Below, piece by piece: positions 47,134 to 56,451 of a DNA stretch of 64,000 nt; position 1 is the stretch's first letter; each line of letters starts with the position of its first letter. This DNA is from an uncultured Methanobrevibacter sp. GTDB taxonomy: Archaea > Methanobacteriota > Methanobacteria > Methanobacteriales > Methanobacteriaceae. Both the position numbers and the translations under genes were made by a program. Location: contig NZ_CACYJE010000003.1 in the NCBI RefSeq assembly GCF_902774605.1, positions 62,001 to 126,000 on the forward strand, in the 5' to 3' direction. The notes below the pieces were generated by a model. That model made no database searches, had not been told where the DNA came from, and saw only the letters and a list, made by a program, of their open reading frames with translations.

Positions 47134-48124
47134 TTATCAGATTGCAGTCATTCCAGGTGATGGAATTGGCCGTGAGGTAATGCAGGCAACAATAGAAGTT
47201 TTAAACTCACTTGACATTGATTTCGAATACGTTTACGGCGATGCAGGGGATGAATGCCTTGAAAGGACAGGCACTGCCCTTCCAAGTGAAACCCTAGACA
47301 TCATTCGCGAATCAGACGCATGCCTATTCGGAGCAGCGGGCGAGACTGCGGCTGACGTTATCGTCAAGATCCGTCAGGAAATGAAAATGTTTGCCAATCT
47401 AAGGCCCGTTAAAGCTTATCCAAATACGAATTCATTGTCCGATGACATTGACTTCATGATTGTGCGTGAAAACACCGAGGGAATGTACATTGCAGACGAG
47501 GAATCATACACTGAGGAGGGTGCAGTGGCAAGGCGCATCATCACCCGTGAGGCTGAAAGGCGCATCATCGACTATGCCTTCAAGTATGCTGTGGAAAACA
47601 ATAAGGGTAAGGTCACAGGGGTTCATAAGGCCAATGTGTTGAAGAAAACCGATGGACTGTTCAGGGAAATTTTCTATGAAGTTGCAAGGGACTATCCAGA
47701 CATTGCAACCGAGGACTTTTATGTGGATGCAACAGCGATGTATCTAATCACTCAGCCTGAAAGCTTTGACGTTATCGTTACAACCAACCTTTTCGGGGAC
47801 ATACTCTCTGACGAGGGTGCGGGTCTTGTAGGCGGGCTTGGACTGATACCATCCGCAAACATTGGTTTGGATGCTGCATTGTTCGAGCCGGTGCACGGTT
47901 CAGCACCTGACATTGCAGGCCAGAACAAGGCAAATCCGATAGCCATGATGCTGTCAGCGATAATGATGCTTAGATACCTTGGCGAAAACGAGGCGGCTGA
48001 CAGGTTTGACGATGCAATATTGAAATTATTAAATGACGCTAACACTTTAACTGGTGACTTGGGCGGTAAAGCCACAACAATGGAAGTGGCCAGTGAAGTT
48101 ATAAACAATTTAAACGGAGAATAA
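47108..48124 (+). CDS. leuB: Isopropylmalate/homoisocitrate dehydrogenase
   Basis: 338 aa of the decarboxylating beta-hydroxyacid dehydrogenase family. IPGDGIGREV, FANLRPVKAYP, IVRENTEGMY and the NLFGDILSDEGAGLVGGLG / EPVHGSAPDIAG motifs are present. TTG start at 47108 after AAGGTGG inside leuD. Operon context suggests isopropylmalate dehydrogenase; homoisocitrate dehydrogenase (AksF) cannot be excluded. Confidence 0.82.
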   Translation: MSTSRTKDSYQIAVIPGDGIGREVMQATIEVLNSLDIDFEYVYGDAGDECLERTGTALPSETLDIIRESDACLFGAAGETAADVIVKIRQEMKMFANLRPVKAYPNTNSLSDDIDFMIVRENTEGMYIADEESYTEEGAVARRIITREAERRIIDYAFKYAVENNKGKVTGVHKANVLKKTDGLFREIFYEVARDYPDIATEDFYVDATAMYLITQPESFDVIVTTNLFGDILSDEGAGLVGGLGLIPSANIGLDAALFEPVHGSAPDIAGQNKANPIAMMLSAIMMLRYLGENEAADRFDDAILKLLNDANTLTGDLGGKATTMEVASEVINNLNGE

Positions 48125-48128
48125 GACT

Positions 48129-48242
48129 ATGAATTTTAAAAAATTAACTAGAATGCAAATGGCAGCACTTTTTATCATATTCATTATGGTAGTTAGTGGG
48201 GTAGCAGGATTTTTACTCATTATATTCAGCGGTAACGCATAA
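48129..48242 (+). CDS. 37-aa single-helix membrane protein
   Basis: Starts 5 bases after leuB stop and ends 35 bases before ribH. A short basic N-terminus (MNFKKLTRMQ) precedes one hydrophobic helix (about residues 12-34, MAALFIIFIMVVSGVAGF) and a SGNA end. No family known to me. Placement inside a tight operon supports a real small gene; SD is weak. Confidence 0.5.
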   Translation: MNFKKLTRMQMAALFIIFIMVVSGVAGFLLIIFSGNA

Positions 48243-48276
48243 ATAAAAAAAAAACAAATTTTGAGGATTGATAAAT

Positions 48277-48693
48277 ATGGCAAAATATGAAATAGCAGCA
48301 GTAGTTGCAGAATTTAATTATGATATTACACAAATGATGTTGGAACTTGCAAAGGCGGAAGCTAAAAACAGGGGATGCGAAATCACAAAAGTGGTTGCAG
48401 TACCAGGCGTCTTCGACATGCCTCTTGTAATCAAAAAGTTATTGCAGAAAGACGAGTACGATGCAATAATCACCCTCGGTGCGGTTATTGAAGGTGCAAC
48501 CGACCATGATCAAATCGTGGCACAGCACGCTTCCCGTAAAATAGCTGATTTGGCATTAGAATACGACACTCCAGTAGCTCTTGGAATCACAGGTCCTGGA
48601 ATGACCAGAATGGATGCTCACAGACGTGTCAAAAACGCAAAAAGCGCTGTTGAAGCAGCCATTAAAATGTGCGACAGATTAAAAGAAATTTAG
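48277..48693 (+). CDS. ribH: 6,7-dimethyl-8-ribityllumazine synthase
   Basis: 138 aa from ATG 48277 with GAGGATTGAT upstream. Archaeal short RibH: AAVVAEFNYDITQMM, VPGVFDMPLVIKKLL, TLGAVIEGATDHDQIV and LGITGPGMT. It makes the riboflavin precursor used for FAD and, in methanogens, for F420-type deazaflavin supply lines. Confidence 0.93.
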   Translation: MAKYEIAAVVAEFNYDITQMMLELAKAEAKNRGCEITKVVAVPGVFDMPLVIKKLLQKDEYDAIITLGAVIEGATDHDQIVAQHASRKIADLALEYDTPVALGITGPGMTRMDAHRRVKNAKSAVEAAIKMCDRLKEI

Positions 48694-48701
48694 ATGATTA
48701 C

Positions 48702-49640
48702 ATGGAAATTCTAAAACCAGATGAATTAAGAGAAAAATTCCAAGACCCTTGGATTGCGCCATACGAGAAAGTGTTGACCATGGTTGATGGCGATAAGGTT
48801 GAGCTTGTCGAGTACCATCCATGCATTTCAGGGTCTCATTGGTTATTGAACCAGTACAGGAACAATTCTGAACTCATTGATTCAGCCCATCGTGACGGTA
48901 ACAGGCATTTCTACAAGTGTCATGTTGGCCGTGCTCCAATCGATTTGAAAGCCAGTTTCAATGCTGCTGGAATCGATGAGATTGCTGTTGTCGGCGATGA
49001 GGTTAAGGTTACACATGCGGGCCTTGCAGGTGCCGGTGTTGGAGCTGGAATGTGCAGAGGCATGGGTGAAGGAGTTAAGTACATTGAGCTTATAGACGTT
49101 GGAGGAGGTTCCAAGGTCGGAAGGGCAACTGTTGTGACTCCTAAGCTTGAAAAAGTGGTTATCGGTGTTGATGACACTGACGTTAAGGATGCCGGTGCTA
49201 CATGGACAATGGCTCATAACCTTGGCGTGGAGCTTAGGGATGAAGGCTTTGAATACCTTGACCATATTATTGTCCAATTATATCCTCATAACCCTCACAA
49301 GACTCAGAATTGTGTTTCAATTGCTTTGACTTTCGCTGTTGAAAGCGAGAAGAAGCAAGAGCTGATTGATAGGGTTATTGAAATTCTTAAAAGAGACACA
49401 TTATCAGACAAGACTGCAATAGCCATTCTTGAAGGCTTGGATATTCCTCCTAAGTTAAGGGAGTATTCAATTGCAACCAAATCCGGAATGATGGATGTTG
49501 AAACTGCTGAAAAGGTGGCTGAAGAGTTGAACATTCCTTTGATTGCAGTTACCGGTGAGCAGGGTAAGGTCGGTGCTTTGGCTGCTCTTGGTCTTTATGA
49601 TGATGTTGAGGAAGCCGTTAAGGCTTATGACAACAAATAA
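48702..49640 (+). CDS. Probable methanogenesis marker protein 11
   Basis: 312 aa from ATG 48702 (MEILKPDELREKF), which follows the ribH stop by 8 bp. A glycine-rich segment (HAGLAGAGVGAGMCRGMGEG) sits mid-protein; then VVIGVDDTDVKDAGATWTMAHNLG resembles the DDTD motif of TiaS-type enzymes, with PHNPHKTQNC as partner loop. I recognise it as the methanogen-restricted marker 11 family; its function is unknown. Confidence 0.65.
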   Translation: MEILKPDELREKFQDPWIAPYEKVLTMVDGDKVELVEYHPCISGSHWLLNQYRNNSELIDSAHRDGNRHFYKCHVGRAPIDLKASFNAAGIDEIAVVGDEVKVTHAGLAGAGVGAGMCRGMGEGVKYIELIDVGGGSKVGRATVVTPKLEKVVIGVDDTDVKDAGATWTMAHNLGVELRDEGFEYLDHIIVQLYPHNPHKTQNCVSIALTFAVESEKKQELIDRVIEILKRDTLSDKTAIAILEGLDIPPKLREYSIATKSGMMDVETAEKVAEELNIPLIAVTGEQGKVGALAALGLYDDVEEAVKAYDNK

Positions 49641-49676
49641 CCTTAGTATTTAAGGTTATTGCTATTTTTATTTTTT

Positions 49677-51392
49677 TTAATCTTCTTTGAGATATTTTTT
49701 TAGATTGAAGTCCAGGAAGTTTCCATCGCTTTCGGCCACGTACTGTTTTATTGATGTTGAGTTAGTGTTAGTGAACACTATGTCAACGGTATTGTTGCCG
49801 TATTCGAATGATGTGTTTTCAAGGCTCTTGATTGATGTGACGTATTCGCCGTCAATCGCTATATTGTAAACCGATTTGGCCTTGAGTATTCCTGCTGAAC
49901 CAACTACTGATTCGTTGTTTATGAATATTTCAAAGCTTTTAGCGCCCTTGAACCTGTCTGAGACTATGTATTTTTCATTGACTGAAACGTTTCCGTTCTC
50001 ATAATTGTGGGTTATGAGTGATCCTGAGAATATTTCATTCAGGCGACTGTTCTGTATCACGTCTTCACTCTCGACTCCAAGGTCCTTTTTGGCATGAATC
50101 GGCAGTCTCAGTATGTCCGGCTCGCCAGGTCTTGTCTCATTTATCGTGTAGGTTTCACCATCTATCACAATCGTGTCATTTAATTTAATGCCCAGAGTCA
50201 TCATGGCATCTGATGGCATCCGTATGATATCTGATTCATTTTCGATTGCAGTGTCGATGGTGTATGGGCCTCTCACTGAAATAGTGTTGTCACGAGGTGA
50301 ATCATCGGCGTATATGATGAGATTCCTGGAGTTCGGTTCAATTGACAATACCCCATGCTCGAAATGGGCCGCCCCTATGAATGTGGAAATCATCAAGAGA
50401 AGAACAATGATTGATATGATCATCGGGAAATGAATCTTGATGAATGACCTGATTAAATTACCCCTTGGGGTTTTCCTGAACATGGTGAGTGACTTGACTA
50501 TTACCTTTACCATGTAGTAGATTGCAATGACGATTCCGACAACGGAAACTATGACTCCGACTGACAATGGCACGAACTTTACAAAGAATATTGTAAAAAG
50601 CCCCAAGGTAACCATAGACAATCCGACAATTGACATTCTGATGAAATAACCTATCTCGTCAATCATGACAACCCTGCCGTACTTGTTGGCACGGCCTATG
50701 ATGGTTCTTACGACCTCATTGGCCATTAGGTTTAAATCTGATAATGGAGACATGTCATGCTCGATTGCACCGATGTCCACTTCCATTATTGAAATTCCAA
50801 GTACATCAGCATCGATGACTATCCCTACATCGACACCGTAGTCCTTCTCAAAATCTATGCGCTTCAATACTTCCTTACGTGCTGCAAACTGACCGCTTAA
50901 AGGTTGTTCAAATGAAATTTCCGGGAAGAAAAAGTTCAAAAGCGGCTTTGCGGTCAATTCGGTTACGCGTCCGCTGGCACGTGAAAACTTGGTTTTTGTA
51001 ATGTCAGTTTTGCCTTCCAGTATAGGCCTGATTATTGATTCCACCTTGCGGGAAGTTAGATTGTAGATGTCCGCATCTATGAATGCTATAATGTCGCATT
51101 CAGATTCCCTGTAACCGGTGTTCAATGCTTCACCCTTACCCTTGTTGACTTCATGAGTTATCACTCTTGCTCCTGCTTTAAGGGCTTCCGATTCGGTATT
51201 GTCCGAGGATCCGTCGTTTACAACGATTATCTCATCGACAAACGTTACTTTCTTTACCACATCAATGACCTTGGCCACTGTCTCCTCTTCATTGTATGCG
51301 GGAATGATAACTGAAACCTTCTGGTATCTCCTCGGCTTTTCAGTTTTGATACCGGCTAATAAAAATGCAATAATTACAAAAAACCAATACAC
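49677..51392 (-). CDS. Membrane GT2 glycosyltransferase with large outer domain
   Basis: 571 aa. GTG start 51392 after GGTGA. One N-terminal helix, then a GT2 domain (VSVIIPAYNEEETVAKVIDV, FIDADIYNLTSR). A cluster of helices (about 245-350) is followed by a beta-rich, probably extracytoplasmic tail of about 210 residues, with KLNDTIVIDGETYTI-like strands. Resembles polyprenyl-phosphate mannosyl/glucosyl transferases with a fused surface domain. Next to the adhesin gene, so a role in its glycosylation is possible. Confidence 0.75.
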   Translation of the reverse strand: MYWFFVIIAFLLAGIKTEKPRRYQKVSVIIPAYNEEETVAKVIDVVKKVTFVDEIIVVNDGSSDNTESEALKAGARVITHEVNKGKGEALNTGYRESECDIIAFIDADIYNLTSRKVESIIRPILEGKTDITKTKFSRASGRVTELTAKPLLNFFFPEISFEQPLSGQFAARKEVLKRIDFEKDYGVDVGIVIDADVLGISIMEVDIGAIEHDMSPLSDLNLMANEVVRTIIGRANKYGRVVMIDEIGYFIRMSIVGLSMVTLGLFTIFFVKFVPLSVGVIVSVVGIVIAIYYMVKVIVKSLTMFRKTPRGNLIRSFIKIHFPMIISIIVLLLMISTFIGAAHFEHGVLSIEPNSRNLIIYADDSPRDNTISVRGPYTIDTAIENESDIIRMPSDAMMTLGIKLNDTIVIDGETYTINETRPGEPDILRLPIHAKKDLGVESEDVIQNSRLNEIFSGSLITHNYENGNVSVNEKYIVSDRFKGAKSFEIFINNESVVGSAGILKAKSVYNIAIDGEYVTSIKSLENTSFEYGNNTVDIVFTNTNSTSIKQYVAESDGNFLDFNLKKYLKED

Positions 51393-51519
51393 TTAAAATT
51401 CACCATTAAAAAGTTATTATTATATTACTTTTATTAATGGAATAGATATAAATGTTTTTGTAAAAAGAGTGTTTTTAAAGGATTTTTAGATTTAAAAAAA
51501 AAGAAATGAAGAAATAATA

Positions 51520-54500
51520 TTATTTTCTATTTCTTCTTGGAATTATTAAGGTTAAGATGACCAGGAACAATATCAATATAGGGTTTCCTGTCACGTTTTT
51601 ACCAGCGCACAAGGAAGCTTTTGAACCTTTATCAATGTTTCCAGTCTTTTCATCCTTTTCATAAGCGTATGAAGTGGCCTGTCCTTGTGACTCGTCACCG
51701 CCTGAAATTTTAATGTCAGGTGTTGAATCGTCGTCAGGCACTGAATCATCATCGCTCGGGGTTGTGTTTTCCGGTGCTGAATCGTCAGTCTTGTTTTTAA
51801 CTTCAACTGTTGCATTGGCGATTTTGTCCCCGCTTTCAACGGTGTTTGTCAAATTGCCGATATTTTCAGCAGTGAAGATTATGAACAGCGTTGTTGTTTC
51901 ATCAGGAGTTATATTGGTTTTGATGCTCCATGTTAGACCGGCGCCTGCACTCCAGAAGCCCTGCGGGTCGATGAATGAATCGTAGGTCAATCCATCATCA
52001 GGCCTTTCGATTATGGTTAAATCAGTTATGTTGACCTTTCCAGTGTTTTTAACTGTTATTTCAAAGTAAACCTTATCTCCAACAGTTACTGTCGCATTTA
52101 ATGCTATTTTTCCAATAATGTATTGTGGAACAACCACTTCAACCTCATCACTGGCTATTTTAGGTTTGGTCTTGTCTGAGCTTCCAATGATCGAATTGAC
52201 AAAGGTTCCCTGAGCGGTAGTGTTGAATACCATGAAGAATCCCAATGTCTCATTCACATATAACGGAGCGCTCATTTTCCATGACAATTCATCTTCTGAT
52301 GCGCCAAGCAAGTCTGAATGTGTTAATGATCCTGCCTGATACCATATGCCAGTGTGGTCTTCAATATGATCGAATACAAGTCCGTCGAATGAGTTTTCAG
52401 AAATGGTCACGTCATTCAATACGGCATCACCCCTGTTGATTACAATGACTTCAAATTTGATTTGACTGCCTGCAACAACCAGCGGGTGAATTGCAGTGAC
52501 TGTAACCTCCAAGTCCGGATTTTTCCCATTCTCTTCTGGAACTGTCTCATTGACCCACACGGTAGCATTGACTTTTTTGGAAACTGTCTCATCTGACCCC
52601 ACAATAGCAAAATTGGTGAAGTTTCCCACAATATGGGTGTTGAATGTCACCAGCAAGCCTATTTTTTCGCCAGGGGCAAATTCCTCAATAAAAGTCCATT
52701 TATTCTTACCGTCAACGACTTCATATCTCCACAGGTCATCATGCAGATAATCGCTATAGGTCAAGCCTTCGAATGAATCCTCTATAATGTATAGGTTATG
52801 GATATCGAATTCCCCATCATTATAAATCACTATTTCAAACATTGTTTGATCTCCAACCTTTGTTATAGGCATCAGTGAAACCTTTTTACTGTCCAAATGA
52901 GGATACAAGACTTTAACGCTTGCATTTGCAGTTTTATTCTCTAAATTAGTTCCATTGACAACAATTGTATTGTTGAATGTGCCCATTGAAGTTGTGTTGA
53001 AGTAGACGAATAATGATACTGTTTCCTTTGGAGCGAAATCATCAATCAAAGTCCATACGTTCTTTCCGTTGACTGTTGAATGCTTCCACAGCAATGACTC
53101 GCGATAGCTGTCAAATACCAGGCCTTCGAATGAGTCTTCAGTTACTGTTAAATTCTTAACGGCAACATTGTCGGTATTGTGGATAAGTATCTCGAACTCT
53201 GCCTTATCGCCTATGACAACAATCGGTTTCAATGTTATCTTCTCAATGGCTATTTTCGGCTGGTAAGGCCTGACGTTTATTGTCACTGATGAAGTGTTCT
53301 CGTCTGCATTATCACAGTTTACGACAGCCACATTGGTAATCATGCCCTCTGAAGAGATTGTGCAAACGTATGAGATGTTCACTATTTCACCAACTTCCAA
53401 TTGGTCTATTTTCCAGACATTTCCTGTGAAATTTCCCTTGTTGGATGTGGTGTTGACCAATATCAATCCGAGTGGAAGGTCATCCCTGATGACAACGTTT
53501 ATTGCCATGCCCTTGCCGGTATTGTTAACGATGACATTGTAGACTACAGTATCCCCGCCGTAATATATTTTATCATCAACTGTCTTGATGATGGATAATA
53601 CTGGAGGGTTGATTCTTATCAAACCTGTTTTGACAACTGTTTTTTCAAGTTTTGAACCGTCATAAGTACCATTAACGATTTTTTCACCGGTCATGAAATC
53701 AACAGTATAGTTGAATTTCACTGTTCCTTCAACGGCTTCAAGCGAATAGTCATTGCCATTTATTGAAGCACTGATGTTCTGTCCTGTTATTGTATTGCCC
53801 ATATCATCGGTCAGATTGGCGAATATCAGGATTACGTCACCATATTCAGCGGCAATACTCTTTGCATCGATGAATGTCAGATAGGATGTGCCTATGGAAC
53901 CGATATTGTAGATATCCCTTCCAAGTTCAGCCTTTGAATCGATTACAGTATTATTCTCAACTGTCAAATCCAAATCATTATACATTACTCCGCCGGTTAT
54001 GGCAGTCACATTGTTGAAAATGTTGTTTGAAAGGGTTGCGATACTGTGAGCGTATATTGCACCTCCAACATCCGCTGTTGTGTTGAATATCCTATTTGAA
54101 TCAAATACTGTATTGACGCCGTTTGCATTATTGTAGAAATACGCCGCACCACCTTTCAATGCTTTAGCATTGATGATTGTGTTGTTTCTGAAGGTGGATG
54201 TTGCATCAAAGTATTCTAAAGTTCCAATAGCTCCTCCAAGATTATCAGATGAAGAGTTGATGATGACATTTCCAGTGACAATGAGGTTGAATCCGTATAT
54301 TGCACCTCCAAGACTGGTGGCAGTGCTGTTAATGATTAGGTTATCATAAGCACGAGCGGATTCGCCGCCTATGGATCCGCCAGTTTTAGCGGAGTTGTTT
54401 ATGAATAGGCATTTGTTGGATATATGGTTCCATCCTCCAACGGCTCCTCCCACATCACCTGCACGGTTGTTTGTGAAGTTGGAATATACTATTCCTGATC

Positions 54501-56046
54501 CATAGTGAGCATAGACTGCTCCTCCTGTTCCGAGTGCAGTGTTGTTGTTGAATGTGGAATTCTCTATCTTCAACCGATTGTAGCTGTGGTGGTGCCATTG
54601 GTATATTGCACCGCCGGACCATGCGTAATTGTTTATGAACGTGCATGACCTGATCAAGTCCGCTTCAAATATTGCACCTCCATAATAATCTCCTCCACGA
54701 TTCTTCAATCCGTTTGCGTCAAAAACTGACCTGTAGAAGTTTGTCGCCTTGGCGGTTATTGCAGTGTAAACCGCTCCGCCCTGGTAGTCCGCTGTGTTTC
54801 TAACAAATGATGAATCATGAACATCAGCTCCGCCATCCACAAATATCGCTCCACCCCGTGAGTCTGCATTGTTTTTAGTGAAGTTTGTATTGTAAACATT
54901 TATGTCAAATGCACGTATCGCTCCACCAAACGTTGCCTGTGAATCTTCGAATGTGGAATTATATACATGGGTGGTTCCGGATGCAGTGTATAATGATCCT
55001 CCATATGATTGCGCGCGATTGTTTGAAAAAGTGGAATTGACAATAGCCAACTGTCCATTATTGATCAGCAAACCCTGATAATAACTGGAACCCGGCAGAT
55101 TGTTAATGTCCGCTCCTTCAACGTCAGGACGACTGGATGGAATAATAAAGTTAACTTGCCTTGAAGCGATTACAGTGGAACCATATGAGTTATTGACAAT
55201 AGAATTTGCCCCTACACATAATGTGAAATCTGAATAGGTTATAGTAATATTCGGTCCAATTCCAATACTGTAACTTGAAATAACATGAGTATTCTTTCCA
55301 ATAGCTATCGCATATTCTCCACCGGCATATGTGCTTGATCCACCGTCATCTGAATTTCCTTGAGATGTTGCATTAATAACTCTGGAGGTTTTCTTCCAGT
55401 AAACGGCTCCTCCTGTGTCACTGGCCCTATTGCTTGTGAAATTCGAGTTTGTAATGATTGTCGAATTTGCAATTATATACATTCCAGCACCATGATTTGC
55501 TGAATTGTCCCTGAATTGAGTGTTGTTGACAACCAGGCTCAATCCGTCATAGTAGACAGCTCCTCCGGAAGTTGCTGAACAGTTGGTGAATGTGCAGTCG
55601 TTTATAAAACCGCTTGTACCATTATAAAATATTGCAGCTCCGTTTCCATTGGTATGGGCATTTACGAAGTTTACTCCTGAAATATAAAATGTTCCGTTTT
55701 TTATCACGAACAGTCTTGCGACATTGCCTCCGTCGATTGTGCAATTGTTTCCCATGATTATCACTGACCTGCTTATCTCTATACCGTCTGTAGGGTCGCC
55801 TTCCTTATAGGAGTAATTCTTATTCAATAAGTATACTCCTCCTTTTAGAAGATTCTTCAAGTCTTTTAATGAGCCTGTATCGTTTGGTGCTGTTGGTTGG
55901 GTTACAGCTTCAAGCATCTCTTCACTTTCAACTTCCCCAACAGTATCCTCATCGATTTCGGTTTCAAGAATATCCTCTTTCAGATCGTTTTCGGAAGTTA
56001 TGATTGTTTCATTAATCCCCTCATCATTTGCACTTACCGAAGCCAT
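51520..56046 (-). CDS. Giant adhesin-like surface protein
   Basis: 1508 aa from the first ATG. Residues about 60-760 form a parallel beta-helix with at least 15 Pmp-like GGAI/GGAV motifs, each followed by aromatic or NNSTF-type repeats. An Ig-like piece follows (about 780-870), then five DUF11-like domains, including SIIKTVDDKIYYGGDTVVY and repeats with FEGLVF / TVGDKVYFEI. A Ser/Asp/Thr-rich linker and a C-terminal helix (ILILFLVILTLIIPRRNRK) anchor it to the membrane. Such proteins probably bind host or microbial surfaces. Signal-peptide codons lie upstream of this ATG (see next entry). Confidence 0.85.
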   Translation of the reverse strand: MASVSANDEGINETIITSENDLKEDILETEIDEDTVGEVESEEMLEAVTQPTAPNDTGSLKDLKNLLKGGVYLLNKNYSYKEGDPTDGIEISRSVIIMGNNCTIDGGNVARLFVIKNGTFYISGVNFVNAHTNGNGAAIFYNGTSGFINDCTFTNCSATSGGAVYYDGLSLVVNNTQFRDNSANHGAGMYIIANSTIITNSNFTSNRASDTGGAVYWKKTSRVINATSQGNSDDGGSSTYAGGEYAIAIGKNTHVISSYSIGIGPNITITYSDFTLCVGANSIVNNSYGSTVIASRQVNFIIPSSRPDVEGADINNLPGSSYYQGLLINNGQLAIVNSTFSNNRAQSYGGSLYTASGTTHVYNSTFEDSQATFGGAIRAFDINVYNTNFTKNNADSRGGAIFVDGGADVHDSSFVRNTADYQGGAVYTAITAKATNFYRSVFDANGLKNRGGDYYGGAIFEADLIRSCTFINNYAWSGGAIYQWHHHSYNRLKIENSTFNNNTALGTGGAVYAHYGSGIVYSNFTNNRAGDVGGAVGGWNHISNKCLFINNSAKTGGSIGGESARAYDNLIINSTATSLGGAIYGFNLIVTGNVIINSSSDNLGGAIGTLEYFDATSTFRNNTIINAKALKGGAAYFYNNANGVNTVFDSNRIFNTTADVGGAIYAHSIATLSNNIFNNVTAITGGVMYNDLDLTVENNTVIDSKAELGRDIYNIGSIGTSYLTFIDAKSIAAEYGDVILIFANLTDDMGNTITGQNISASINGNDYSLEAVEGTVKFNYTVDFMTGEKIVNGTYDGSKLEKTVVKTGLIRINPPVLSIIKTVDDKIYYGGDTVVYNVIVNNTGKGMAINVVIRDDLPLGLILVNTTSNKGNFTGNVWKIDQLEVGEIVNISYVCTISSEGMITNVAVVNCDNADENTSSVTINVRPYQPKIAIEKITLKPIVVIGDKAEFEILIHNTDNVAVKNLTVTEDSFEGLVFDSYRESLLWKHSTVNGKNVWTLIDDFAPKETVSLFVYFNTTSMGTFNNTIVVNGTNLENKTANASVKVLYPHLDSKKVSLMPITKVGDQTMFEIVIYNDGEFDIHNLYIIEDSFEGLTYSDYLHDDLWRYEVVDGKNKWTFIEEFAPGEKIGLLVTFNTHIVGNFTNFAIVGSDETVSKKVNATVWVNETVPEENGKNPDLEVTVTAIHPLVVAGSQIKFEVIVINRGDAVLNDVTISENSFDGLVFDHIEDHTGIWYQAGSLTHSDLLGASEDELSWKMSAPLYVNETLGFFMVFNTTAQGTFVNSIIGSSDKTKPKIASDEVEVVVPQYIIGKIALNATVTVGDKVYFEITVKNTGKVNITDLTIIERPDDGLTYDSFIDPQGFWSAGAGLTWSIKTNITPDETTTLFIIFTAENIGNLTNTVESGDKIANATVEVKNKTDDSAPENTTPSDDDSVPDDDSTPDIKISGGDESQGQATSYAYEKDEKTGNIDKGSKASLCAGKNVTGNPILILFLVILTLIIPRRNRK

Positions 56047-56100
56047 GCTTAAACATGAAATGAGAATTATGATTAGAATTAGTAGATGTTTGCTTTTGAT
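56047..56100 (-). other. Signal-peptide codons upstream of adhesin ATG, no ATG start
   Basis: The adhesin frame stays open upstream and reads KSKHLLILIIILISCLS before MASVSAND, a perfect signal peptide. GGGAGGTGA lies 4 bases before ATC at 56100-56098, where a start codon belongs. ATG, GTG and TTG are absent in frame there. Either ATC starts translation or the start codon has mutated. Confidence 0.6.
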
Positions 56101-56451
56101 ATTTTCACCTCCCTTTACAGTGAATTAATGGCAAAAAATATAACCATTGATATAATTATGCTAACATATAATATATAAAATTATTCAAAATGATAATAAA
56201 TAATTAAAAAAATATACAGGTGGAAAATTTTTAAAAATTATATTAATAAACTGGAAATCATTTTAAATATAAATGATAAAGCTGGACAATATCAAATATA
56301 AAGTTCTATAAAAAATTTGGATAACTTAACCGATTGGATTTCGAAAAAAACATTTATTAACAGTCTTTTAAATTAATTCGAAAAATTTAACATGAAGGTT
56401 ATTGAAAAAAATATTGAAATATCTTGAAAACATAAAACAGTATTGGGTAAA
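56101..56451. other. 351-bp AT-rich divergent region
   Basis: Between the adhesin and Tex genes. It holds the adhesin SD at 56107-56115 and a TATA-like ATTATATGTT on the minus strand near 56160-56170. No gene, repeat or RNA feature is seen. Confidence 0.5.
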
